Below are positions 51,201-62,500 of a DNA stretch of 64,000 nt, in pieces. Made by a program: the position numbers and the translations under genes. Origin of the DNA: Varroa destructor (taxonomy: Eukaryota > Arthropoda > Arachnida > Mesostigmata > Varroidae). The first letter of the stretch is position 1. Each line of letters opens with the position of its first letter. The stretch spans positions 38,229,126 through 38,293,125 of the forward strand of contig NW_019211457.1 of the NCBI RefSeq assembly GCF_002443255.2, read 5' to 3'. The notes under the pieces were generated by a model, which did no database searches, had not been told where the DNA came from, and saw only the letters and a program-made list of their open reading frames with translations.

Positions 51201-54150
51201 GTCCAATCTACGTAATGACCAGCAATACTTACTGAAGTTATACCTACCATTTAACTGCATCATGCGATGAGCATATATCAGGGACAACATCTAAATTTAA
51301 CCTTTTCACAATCACAATTAAGCTAACCTTAATCTATTCACAGAGAAAACTCTACATAAGGAGACACCGTCACCCGGACGCACAGCGGCGTATACATATA
51401 TGTATATATACAAGTAGGCGAAGATACCTGTAAGAACATTTTCATTTATTTGGTTGTACTGAGTGTATATATTGAAGTGACCTGACGGATTTGACATGAT
51501 TGGGCATTAAATTGTTGACGGAATCCATTAAGTAAACATCCGCTCGTTAGTCGTCCTATTCGTAATAGCGGCTTCTATTTCCTCCTTCTGACTATGACGA
51601 AGCAGGACAAAGATGGAGCGATCTAACAATCCAATTTAATTTTCTGAAATATTGCTAAACAGAGCCTTGTCTTACAAAATAAGCGAAAGTTAGGATACGA
51701 GAAATTTAAAAATAACGACAGAGACACCGCGTATACCACGAGTTCATTAACTTTTGTTTTTAACCATGGTGAGGCTTTTTCTGATTGGACTTGAAGCTTG
51801 TTAGCGATTCAGAAGGTGAATCAATGATGTGAATGTCACTATGGAACAAACTTCTTTCTGATAATTCTTCTAAACCCAATGTGTGATGCGTTCGACCATG
51901 TCGTGTTCTCCGAAACGTATCTATGTACGTGTAAGACTAACTCTATTCGAGCAGGATGTCGTGCATGGGTCGGATAATAGCACTACCGACGACAGAAAAT
52001 TACGTGTATATAAATGCGTTAGCTAGATTTGGGTCGGGTCAAAACAAAAGTTATTTTACGAGATCCTGATTTTTTTTGACAGGGCGCAGACAGGTGAGTT
52101 TATCTGTACTTCTTTCTGCCTTTCTGTTAGAAGGAAGTAAGTAAGTACTCGTTGTCTAGCTGTGTCTATAGATACATGCAGATATTTTACTATATAGCTT
52201 ATATATTTCGTTGTTGTTGCTCGCAACTTTTTTGTTTCCGCCTATTGCCTAGCGTCATACGTATAACTTCGGCACGCATTCACACGCTGCTCATTCGCTA
52301 TCTCATGGCTACGCTTTCGGCCCATTTTGCTGTAAACAGCTGTCGTGGTGGTGGTGGTGTTGTTGTTGCTGCTGCTAGCGCCCCACCTTAAGCCGTCTAC
52401 GTCCAGTGACTTCGTCTTGTCGTCAAATATCGTTTTCTTGCTGAGATCCATCGATCCATCATTGTACAATCAATCGCTCGAAGGCCGCGGGTCCACCCGC
52501 CAATGGCCTGCCTTGCGTCGTCGTTCTTGACGTGACTTGACGGTGACTATCGATCGCTCACCGCATACAAAATATGGTACCACGCGTCTCGTCGCCACAA
52601 TAACCGCCAACGGTCAGTTGTTTCCGCTTGTCTGTGTATGGAGGCGAACATGCATTCACTGACTTGTCGACTGATAGGAATTATCAAGGCAGTGGCAGTG
52701 GTAATAGCGACACGGGGCAGGGCCCGTATGCCGCAAGTCCAAAGGAACGGCACGAAGGAGGCAAACGCAGAATTCAATCCAACCAAATATCCAGCACGTA
52801 GACGGACTTAGAGCCAGCTGTACTGATCGGCTCCAGGCTTTCCGTTCCTACGGGTAAATTACAGTAGTCTCGCATTACGCGCTCTTATCCTCATTGTCGT
52901 GTGCGTGCGTACGTACGTACGTACGTACGTGCGTGCGCTCGTATATGTATATTTTCAAATAAATAAATAAATAATGAGACATGGTCAATGTAACTATCGT
53001 GAGCAACTCACAAAGTAATTCGTCAGCACACGCATGCACATATGAAACTGCTCACAAACAAGCGCGCTCAAGCACAGCTAGCTATAATGAGCAGTGGTCA
53101 CGTGCAGGAGAGACAAAGATTCGATTTGTAATTGATTTCGTGAGCGTTCGCTCAGGCCGTCATGAATAGGCTGTTTTGTTAGCGGCAGGTTTCGAGATGA
53201 CAGAGTATGCGTGATGCGTGCAGATTTATTTGAATCGTTGAAAAAGCGCGAGCTCGTTAGCCGGGATGTGAGCATGAATGAAGCAAGAAAGGACAAAGGC
53301 CACAACAGCCGACGGCCAAACCGGCACTTAAGCGCTAAGGCAGACGAGCAAAAACGTCACTGCGGTCGACTGCATACGTGCAAGCCTGAACCGTGTTAAC
53401 GAATATTTTGTGTTGCCGACTGCTATAGGCACTATCGGGAACAAAATATGGCTTCTCGTCTTGGCAAAACCATCAGTTTGGCTTGCGATGTTTTCTGTCG
53501 AATTCCTATGATTGCTCATGGTTAATTTTCTATCAGACACAATCCTATAGGTTCGTTAATGATTTACGTTTGGCGAATGTAGTTCGCTGGGGCGGAACAA
53601 TGGCCGATGTCGTGTGACGACAGTAACATTGGCCCAAATAATGGGCAACTTCAGCAATTTAATAAACCGCGACAGGGACCTTCCAACTTAATTCGTATGA
53701 TCTTATATTTATAATATTGCTTTTCAGCGATTAAAGATTTAAATTGACTTCAACGAATTTAATGAAACCCACACAATGATCTAGATGCTAGGGAAACAGC
53801 CGATTTTCGCCTATTTAAGTTTATGTAGAATTCTATACGTAGGATATGAGTTTCGATAAACTAGACAGTACTACTATTGGCACATTTGATACCTTCGTTT
53901 TAACAGATTCTAAGACCTCTTCGTCATCGTTACCTACAGCAGCTTGTCGAGTTGCCAACCGGTACCGGTTATATAAATATTAGTGGCAAACGACTGCTGG
54001 ATATAATGTGGTGTCTCTCTATCGCACTTCAGTCGACTGAGGGACACAAATGGTTTATGGAAAGCAAATCCGCGTCTGATTATTTGGACCGTTGAACACG
54101 GTCGTTAGAATGAAAGCAGACGAACTTACATAAAATAGACACGTACCGCC

Positions 54151-54182
<32 letters not shown>

Positions 54183-57100
54183 TGACGGTATTTGAGATGA
54201 CTTATCGATTATAGATAAATAATTCTATAGAAACTACGTAATTGTGCTACTCCCGCCAGTAATAATAATTGTTCATATGCTAATTTCGACAATTGTTCGT
54301 TTGCTTCTGCTAAAGTAGCCAGATCCTAAGTCCTGAACTAGGACACTGCATAACCTGTTCGCTATACCAATCGAAAGAAGGTTATAATCTAATGAACACG
54401 CGCTACATGCCAATTCACCGAAATGTTAATTGTATGTTGGATCGGTAGTACCATAACGAAGTTTTATAGATTGAGCGAACTTTCAGTTTTGTCCACAAAG
54501 CTAAACTATCTCATCTTTCCGAACGGCAAATGAGACGATAAATCGGTACGAAAAAAATACAAAAAGTTGAAGAGGAATATATGAAGTTTTATAGGGTTCC
54601 AGGCGTCGTGCTTTTGTGTGATAGTGAAGACAGAGAGGCAACCTTGTGCCTACTCGAATGGCTCACTCGAATTGGCTCTACAGTTGCATGATAACTAATG
54701 TATATTCGCGGGGACCTTGTGACACCGGACATGTCTTCAGGTCTCTAAAAATCAACAGCTTTAAAGTATTCTGATCCTGTTAATTTGCGACAAATCATTA
54801 CTTTTTTTATTATATATATATATATATATATAGTTAACAATTGATATAGCCTGAACCGTCTTGACTATACCCTACCGTACTTCCATGTCTGTTTCTCGTT
54901 TTGCTTTGGAGTTGGCAGATTGCCGACCTGCCGGGCGTCCTTTCGCCGATACCTAGCTTGTGCTGACAATACGCGTGAAGCTGTGATCACGTTTACCGCA
55001 CACATCAGCGTGGCCGAGCATCTTGTAGTATTGCTATGTCCTGGACTTCCAACAATTATCGGCACCAGCCGCACTGCTTCTGTATATCGGTACTGTTCTC
55101 TAGAATCATTCAACCCGACCGACCGATTGCTCGTTCGCTCGCTCCATAGCTTATTGCACTGAGGGACAAATCAGCATTGTGAGCGTCCCAGCAGTGGGAA
55201 GCATATTTCTGTCACCATAGCGCCGGTGTAGCTGGAGTGATCAATCGTGATGGCCACTACTAAGCGTAGAGACGAGTTTGTTCGTCGGTAGCCGCTTGCT
55301 TCGCTAGTAGATGGTAACTAACCGATCTGAAGCTTGGTGAAAAGGCAGCTTGCCATATGAGCTAACCGTGGTGAGGCAACACGGTCTGACCAAACAGACT
55401 TTTTTTTCGACAATTCCTGCTGCTCTAGCAGCAGAAGCATTCCGTACATTCCCTGCTTCCCGGCTCACTTCTGCTGCCATTATCGTGGCAGCTAATCGCT
55501 TGTCATTGTTATGCAGTCGATACCGAGAGTGCTATCTTCTAAATTACGTCTAACCTTGGCACGCCGCAACGCACACGCCTGTAACAAGCCTATCGCATCT
55601 GTGCCTGAGCGCACATTGATCGACGGACGAGCGGATGATAGTACACGTAGACTGAGGAGGAACGCTGCGGGATGAAGGAGGCACGCTTCAATCTAAACAT
55701 ATTAGACCTTTTCGAGGCACGGCATCACACCGCGCCTTCCATTGGTTACATTGGTCCTTACCTGCGCAGCCTTTGATTAGCTTTTCGATGCTGTGGTCTT
55801 TTTACACTCAGATAACGATTAAATTGTTTTCATTAGGTCGAGAGATTTTTAACGAATTTACTGGACGAATATTTATTAAGTTATCTAGTTCTTCGATAAA
55901 GGTTAAGAAAACAAGATCGAGGCTTATCATATTTGTTTCTTGCGCCAAATATTTAAAAGCCATACTTCAACTATGTTCTATTCGGGGGAGATTGTTTTCC
56001 CACATACAGACTTTCGACCTTTCTCTAATGACCAGTTGCTATTTAAAGACGCAAACCTATCTAGACTAGTCCTAGGATACCGCAAGATCAGAAACACGAA
56101 CATTGACGTTTTGCAGCTTACGAACGCGACGAGCTGGGATACATACAGATATATTATGGATGCATCGAATATTTGCACTAAGCAACAAGCTGCTAAAGGG
56201 GCTATGGTGAAAGCGTTAACGTACTTAAAAGCATCCGTTCCCCATTTGTGCATGACTAAGAATCGATGGCGGCGGCGGCGGCGGCGGCGTGGTGCTGCGA
56301 CGCTTTCGGGGCGCGCAGGCCGCCTGACGGCCGACAAACCATCGAGCGGCTGAAGCGGCCCCAACAGCGCCACAATTTTCCATAAGACGTCTTCGTGTGC
56401 TGCACATATTCGACCTCTATGGAGACCTTTGTCTAAAAATACATTGCTATTTGCTGCTTATTGCCGCAGAAAACAAAAACGAAAATGCTCACGTTGTTCC
56501 CATAGTTCTTGTCAAAATTTAGACCGAGCATTTCATCAGCTAGTGGAGTTGCTCCGCTTGCTCCCGGACCGCTTCTTTTAACCTCAATGATATTCAGCTG
56601 CTGACGTCGACGCATTTCTGTCGTGACGTCCGTCAGCACTGCCCGAACGATGAGTCGGAGCACTGGCACAATGCGCAACCGTTTTTCTATTTTTGTGTTA
56701 TGTTGTCTAAGTTGTTTAAGTAAAGTTATTCTCAAGAGTTACGACGGGATTCTCAAAATTCACTCTGAGTCTGCCATCCGTAAGACCATTTATAGGTATT
56801 TTCTCGTTTGCTTTAAGTAGATGGCTCATGTTAATTTGTTTGATGTGAAAAAAATGTAAGAGCAGCTTTTACAGAAATAAGCATATCTATAATTTCACAG
56901 TTCGAAGGGTGTTTATCGTACAAGAAAGTTGTTTATAACTAGCGCACAGTGGTCTCAGCGGAGTAAAATCCAGCAGTCCAGTCTGAGCCCCACACTGGTC
57001 GACTCGCTCTGGATAGACATTGCTTCGCTGACCCCAATGGTGTGTAAAAACCCTCTTGAAGAAACAAATCCACATAAATTATGTGGCAGTTCGGTGAAAT

Positions 57101-59532
57101 AAAAAATTTAAGGTAACTTGAAAAGTTCAGATATATACGATTCGACGCTGGTTAGTACGACATCAATAAGTTCCTGGTACTGAAACCTCGCTACGTTTTA
57201 CTTCTCCCAGCATTCGTAAATTTCTTGCACGGGGCATTAAGTATGTCAAATTACCAGCAATGTGTATGTCAACGAAAATTAAAGATATCTTTAACCTAGC
57301 ATAGAGAGTCCAATACAAAAGAAAAAACCGTTTGCTTTCTGTCAAAAAAAAAATACATATAATTTTGTTCGTCTTAAACTAATTAACTTGTTGCATTTTT
57401 CATTAACATCTCGCGCTCAGCCCTGAATTAATACGCTTGTAAAGCTTAATGAAATACAAATTTATCCAGTTCCGTAAACCACACAATGGTCGATGCGGCT
57501 TTGTACTTACAAAGTTGTCCACGAAGTATATATTTACAAACTGTCTCAAGAAAACATACTTTTTTTTTTTACATTAGTAATCAACGTCTTAAAATTAAGT
57601 TTGTCAAACGAACTCAACTTCTGATCTACAGAAGACTCCTCGGCGTGCATTGCGGCGCATTTTCTCCAACTTCTATGAGTCTGTATTGTTCAGGTTTCAC
57701 AGTTAAACGGCTAAAACGTCCTCAAGTAGCTTGCTAGAGTACACTAGATACACTTAGACACTGTTCTATCGCTGGAGCTGGCATTATTGGAGTTGCTTCA
57801 TGGATAGTCCTGCAGCGAAAATGACAGCAGGTGAGTGGGGTCTGGCAGTAAGTCTTGCCATAGAAGTAGCAGCGGTTGCTGATGCTGCAGAGCTTCTATG
57901 ATGTCTTGTTCGTCACTGGCCCAGCCTCTCTCGTTTGCGGAGGTCCTTTGGGAACTCACTGGGTACGAGATATCCGTCGTGCCTTCAGAGGCAATACTGC
58001 TCGAAAACTCACAGCATCAAAATACAACCGTACGATGGTTTCAAGCGGTGGCATCATTGGAAGAGTCCAGTGAAGGTGCACGGTCTCCTGGATATTGGTA
58101 TGGGATAAGATACCGACTCCATCAGCAGCTCACAAAAGCGCTCACATTTCTTTTTATGATCCCAAATCATACTGCCAGCTATTTTCGTTACGGTGGTCGA
58201 CACGTGAACAACTTAAGTTACCGTTTGTGCTCATCCATATGAGATGCTCAATCTTACATTTTATTTTGCCATTGTTGTCAAGTGGAACTTACGTATTAAA
58301 CAATGTTTAGTTTGAACTAATGTCTCCAATTACTTTGATAGGGAGTATTATTTAATAAAATATGGAAACTTCATCATAGTGCACGATAATACATGAAATA
58401 TTTGCGTAACGGAATCTACGAAATTATCGACAGGCGAAACGAGCATACATCCCGGCACGGACGGCCGCGTTCAAAATAAAAATGTGTTTAATTGAAATAA
58501 AATACCTTTAGATCTCTATTATTAGTATTATTAATATCTTTCATAGGATAGTCATGCGTGGATGAAGAGGTTTAGAAAACATCTTTTTTTTTTTCTGGGT
58601 TACGACTACGCCCGTCCAGTATTCGTGTCTGCTAAGGTCGACGATTGCACTTAGTAGAAATGTTCATTTGTTTCAAATATATAGATGGCTTAACGATACC
58701 CTCTCGAAAAATCAACAATCTCTTCCCAGGCTGTGCCTGCCTACCTTTAGAGTCATATGTCCATTAATCTATTTTTATTCTACAAAGTGTGTGTTTCCTG
58801 CTATTTAACATCTTACTCACGGCCTATTTTTGCCGTAGCAAAACTTTCTAGTTTCCTCGCTTTTTAGTAATAGAACTAAATAAAAAGATGTGATTTCCGA
58901 CAATTATTTAAATACATACGTTTACTTGTACGTACAAAAACGTATTACTCAGAGGCTAGATCGTATTAGGCGTAGTTCCACCGGCCGATTAATAGCTGGT
59001 ATACTTCTTCGCTTTTAACTGACGTATAGAGAGATCTACACTGACTGCATCGTATTGAAAATAGTCTATGTAGATTTGCCTGTCAGCGTAGAATCCACTA
59101 CCTAATGTTAGACATAGATGCTTTGGTTAATCGTCTTCTTTGTACAACGATTCTACACAAATGCACCCACAAGTAGATTTTTCCTCTGTAACAAGGCTCC
59201 ACAAAAACCCAATTCGTTGAGCTGTACCTTATTCATGGTTTCAAACGACAGTAATATAATTAATGCTATAGTAGATTGTTATAGACCGTACCCCAATGCG
59301 CAAGGCCCACTAACGCGATTTTATATTGCAGACTCAAATGCGTCCCTTCGCGGCGCCTCGGTTTGTCTTCGCGGCCCCTCCGGTACCATCGAGGCACCTA
59401 TTGGCCCCTTGTCCTCGATTGGGGGTGCAGGTTGCCTCACGTCGGCGCCCTCCGTCAAATGCGATTCGTGCGGCCTGCTCTGTGACAACCTGGATGACTT
59501 CATCGAACATCAGAACACCGAGTGCAGAAACG
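36073..59532 (+). CDS. BCL11/Spalt (SALL)-type zinc-finger transcription factor, 5' part
   Basis: Three exons (36073-36124, 46479-46595 and 59332-59532) join with matching phase 1 at both junctions and encode about 123 residues before the gene continues past the window. The protein starts MSVVQSRRKQAKPRSVK, the N-terminal motif that BCL11, SALL and FOG proteins use to bind RBBP4/7 of the NuRD co-repressor. The second exon is acidic and serine-rich (SVPSAEDSSEKM, then FESDQDEN). The third contains a Gly/Ser-rich linker and a CxxC-x12-H-x4-C knuckle with FIEH before the last cysteine. This resembles the N-terminal C2HC finger shared by BCL11 (FIEH) and SALL (FLEH). The introns are 10.4 and 12.7 kb, typical of a developmental regulator. 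The FIEH wording favours BCL11, while the finger spacing is nearer SALL, so the exact subfamily is open. The DNA-binding zinc-finger pairs should be encoded downstream of 64000. Confidence 0.7.
36189..36254. repeat. (CA)n microsatellite
   Basis: About 33 CA units, with a few CG interruptions at the left, begin 65 bp inside the first intron, just after the SRRKQ exon. Confidence 0.97.
39006..39028. repeat. (CAG)n microsatellite
   Basis: Seven to eight uninterrupted CAG units within the first intron of the zinc-finger gene. Confidence 0.95.
43738..43795 (+). repeat. tRNA-derived SINE-like head (pol III A and B boxes)
   Basis: TGGCTCAGCTCGT (43738-43750) matches an internal A-box and GTTTCAAACCC (43785-43795) matches a B-box, at the spacing found in tRNA genes. 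A full cloverleaf cannot be drawn, so a tRNA-derived SINE fragment is more likely than a functional tRNA. The 3' limit is unclear. Confidence 0.4.
46479..46595 (+). CDS. Second coding exon, acidic serine-rich linker
   Basis: A pyrimidine-rich tract (TTTGTTTTCTGTCTTACTCTGTG) leads to AG at 46477-46478; a second in-phase AG at 46483-46484 would shorten the exon by two codons. The donor is AATA|GTGAGT at 46595. The frame gives EEGVYSVPSAEDSSEKM, then DLVLFESDQDEN. Both ends are phase 1 and fit the flanking exons. Both acceptors give Val at the junction codon. Confidence 0.65.
52899..52975. repeat. (GTAC)n palindromic microsatellite followed by (AAAT)n
   Basis: GTGCGTGC leads into repeated GTAC and out through GTGCGTGC (52899-52937), giving a self-complementary tract. 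A short AAAT array follows at 52957-52975. Confidence 0.93.
54151..54179. repeat. (TA)n microsatellite
   Basis: About fourteen uninterrupted TA units inside the second intron of the zinc-finger gene. Confidence 0.97.
54811..54832. repeat. (TA)n microsatellite
   Basis: About eleven TA units following a T-rich tract. Confidence 0.95.
56267..56289. repeat. (GGC)n microsatellite
   Basis: Seven GGC units in an otherwise modestly GC-rich patch of intron sequence. Confidence 0.95.
57800..57830 (+). CDS. Candidate alternative first exon of the zinc-finger gene
   Basis: ATG at 57800 opens ten codons (MDSPAAKMTA) plus one base, then meets a near-perfect donor, CAG|GTGAGT, at 57830. The exon ends in phase 1, exactly the phase needed to join the zinc-knuckle exon at 59332. 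Such a transcript would lack the SRRKQ motif. Some SALL genes are known to use alternative first exons with and without this motif. No promoter element was recognised and the match may be chance. Confidence 0.25.
59332..59532 (+). CDS. Third coding exon with C2HC zinc knuckle
   Basis: The acceptor TTTTATATTGCAG at 59331 and donor ACG|GTTAGT at 59532 bound a frame that is distinctly GC-richer than its surroundings. After a Ser/Gly/Pro-rich linker comes VKCDSCGLLCDNLDDFIEH, then QNTECRNG. The cysteines and histidine form CxxC-x12-H-x4-C, the N-terminal finger type of BCL11 and SALL proteins. The exon ends in phase 1 and the next exon is outside the window. Confidence 0.78.
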
Positions 59533-62500
59533 GTTAGTACGTAAAAAACAAACTTGGTTTATTTTAAAATTGTTAAAAAAAACTGCGCCTCAAGTTTAAC
59601 AGTGAAGCCTGTGGCTTTTGAGTGTAACACGTTCTAGTGTTCTAGCCATGCTGTACGTGTATCGCCCAAGCTGCCCTCCAACAGATTAGTGGACAGACAC
59701 TGGTGTTCTCGTTAGAGGATTAATATGGCTTAAACAAATACAAACCATATATCTGACGAATATTATTCCTTATTGATGTCGCTGAAGCACATTACTGTTC
59801 AATTTAATAGCGGCACATATGTTTTACGCATTTACGGTATGGTTAGTATTTGATGATGCTCACTTCTACCAATGACCGTTATATCCAAAAATATTTCTTG
59901 CACTTATGTCTTGACAGCATCTCTGCGATTTTCTTGCATTCGCCCATCCTTGCCGTTGTGACAAGCCGAACGATGCGGCTTCTCATAGTCGAGAGGCATG
60001 TCTCTTCCATCGACGCCTTATGGGTCGCGGTGGATTGAACAGCCCAGCTCAATCGGCCGCATTCGAACTAATGCACGGGGCACGACCATCGCCAGCAGCT
60101 GCAGTAACGGTAGCAGCCGCGGCATCTGACTATCGTTCCTGTAGGGAATCTAGCTGAGTTGCGCCTGGTTGTGGACGGACGCATGCTAAGCTAGCACTGC
60201 CGCTGCTACCGAGGCCACTCGGATGTGCCTGTTCCGCCCTGCAGGGCTCTAGGGATTCGTTCCCTTGGACCAGCCTCCCTTCAGCCTCTCGTCCCGTACC
60301 CCGTCTCTCGTTGCGTTTTTTCACTCTCTTCTATGCTGGACAGCGTGAGAGAATGCGAGAGAAAGAAAGAGAAAAAGAGAATAGGTTCCCATTTCCCGTC
60401 CAGTCTCCGTCTCCCAGTCACCCTCCCTTCGGGGACGTTGACTGGGTCTAGCGGGGCAGTCAGTCTCTAGGGAAATGATTTAATATGTAACATTTTGCTA
60501 ACTTCGCTGCTGCTGTACAGTGGAGACTGCTGTGGTACGAGTCTCAGCAGCGAGTGGCTGGCGACCTAGGGCGTCTCCCGTTGCCTAGTGCTTGGCTCGC
60601 CACCACGGATATTGGCGTGCGGCCGAAGTCGCCCACTCTCTTACTCGCTGTCGGCGTCGTCGTCATCGTTGTCGATGTCTGCTTTTTCTCTCTCCATCCA
60701 TTTCGCTGCCAACGTCCTCACCCAGCTTTTGGTTTATAGCTGCGGCAATGGCAGCAGCAGTGAAACGTACGATGAAACGAGAGCCAAACGACAAGGGACT
60801 TTCACGGCCATTTCCTCTTGGAAATTTGCTAACGTTTATTGGTTAAGCTAAAAATTGAGGTGGTGGCAGTGGTCTTGTCCTGATCCCGCCTACCCAACAT
60901 CCCCTTCATCGTCCCGTCAGCAGCCTTAGCCACTCACCTGACTGGCATGGCCAGTTGACTACTCTGTCCATAGCTATCCAGCCAGTCGGCCAGTCAGATA
61001 CCTGGATAGCCAGACTGCTCCAGCTGACTGGTGCTACTAAGACTAAACGCGTGAGGCAGAGGTGGTCCCTTGAGTCTCTGACAGGTGGAAGGATGCTCTC
61101 CTGAAACTGGCTTCCCCGTCCAGCGACTTCGCTGGCTCCGACCGGGTAACTGAGGTCGGGCCGTCTGACGGACCGGCCAGCTCAGGGGGGAAAACTTCAG
61201 GGAAATCACTTTGAACGGACAAGCGGACGAACAAACGCTAGGTAGGCGGACAAGGTCTAGCCGTTGGACGTCGGCCTTTGCTTCTCACTTTGCCACGACC
61301 TCCAGAGCTCTAAAGATCTTCTACCATGGGGAACGGCCAGTTGGCCGGCCTAGTGGACGGACCAGCGAAGCCCTCTAAGGGGCTGCGGAACTTAATCATC
61401 TTTGAGCAGCCTTAGTGCCCTCAGACCCTCGAAATGGCAGCTCAGGGGAAGGGCAGCGCCTGCGGCGAAGCAGCGGCAGTAGCAGCAGCAGATGAAGAGC
61501 GGACGGAAAACGAACCGATTGAACGGGATGGGAAGGTGCGAGGAGACGCACGCTTTGCATCGGTGGGCGTGCTTTTCGACGCGTGCATCCTCACTTTACC
61601 GTACGGGATGCCTCGGACGTTGGCTGAACAACCAGCCTCGCTCACTTACTCGAGCATATTCGACTGCATTACACTCGTGAGCTTTCATGGTCCATGCCAC
61701 AGTTACGCTCAGGATTGACCTATGCTTTAAGGCCACGACTGCTTCTTGCTTGGGGTTCAGTGGTGCAATGAGTAAAAACTTTGATATCGAAACTAAAGTC
61801 CCAAGAGCAGTCTGTTGGCTGTTGACTGCCTTCCACTGGTTTTCCATTCACCCCATACTCTCCAGACGCGGACAGGCCTAACCGTCCACGAGTCTCCGCC
61901 ACTACCGTAGATGCGGAACCGATCGTCCATCCACCCGATTCGTCCATCCCGTAAACACTGCCACATATCATCATCCTCATACGAGCTGGCACACCTCACG
62001 ATCGACGACGGCAACGAAGAAGAGGACATATATACACTCACAGTGATGATACATGTGATAGACATGGATGGCGCCGCTGCTTGAAGCGCTTCCGTGCTCA
62101 CCTGCTACACCACACTGCTCAGGCTCGTATTCCTTTCCGCGTTAAAATAATATATATATATGTATATATATATATGCTATATATATATATATATATATAT
62201 GAGAAGGGGTAGTCGAACATCCGGCGAATAGTTCCTTTCTAGTTGATATAACCATAGGCCGTTATAGCTAACACGCCACAGGCAGTGGAGCGGCAGCTGC
62301 ATCCCCACTACCCGTTAGCGGCTGTCCGCTGCTACCGACTCCGTCGGCTACGAGTCCCTCGAGGGCTTTCGAGGAGCCCGGGTGAACTGCCCAGAGCGCC
62401 CATTGCCCACTGGTGTATGCGGTGACCATTGCTGCGGCGGATGGATATTCACACATGAAATGCATCAAATATGGCCCTCACACGATGGACGATGGTTCTC

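Larger units (their letters stand above)
46596..59331 (+). other. Second intron of the SRRKQ zinc-finger gene (12.7 kb)
   Basis: The intron contains a GC-richer block at about 49140-50000, several microsatellites and a candidate alternative first exon at 57800-57830. Two consecutive open frames at 48509-48835 (108 aa, basic) and 48850-49122 (90 aa) stand out slightly from the background, but no domain or splice signals were recognised. No other exon was seen. Confidence 0.45.

Noticed and set aside
55940..56353. 137-codon open frame ending in a poly-Arg run
   Set aside because: The C-terminal half is a GGC microsatellite read in frame; the remainder has no recognisable domain.
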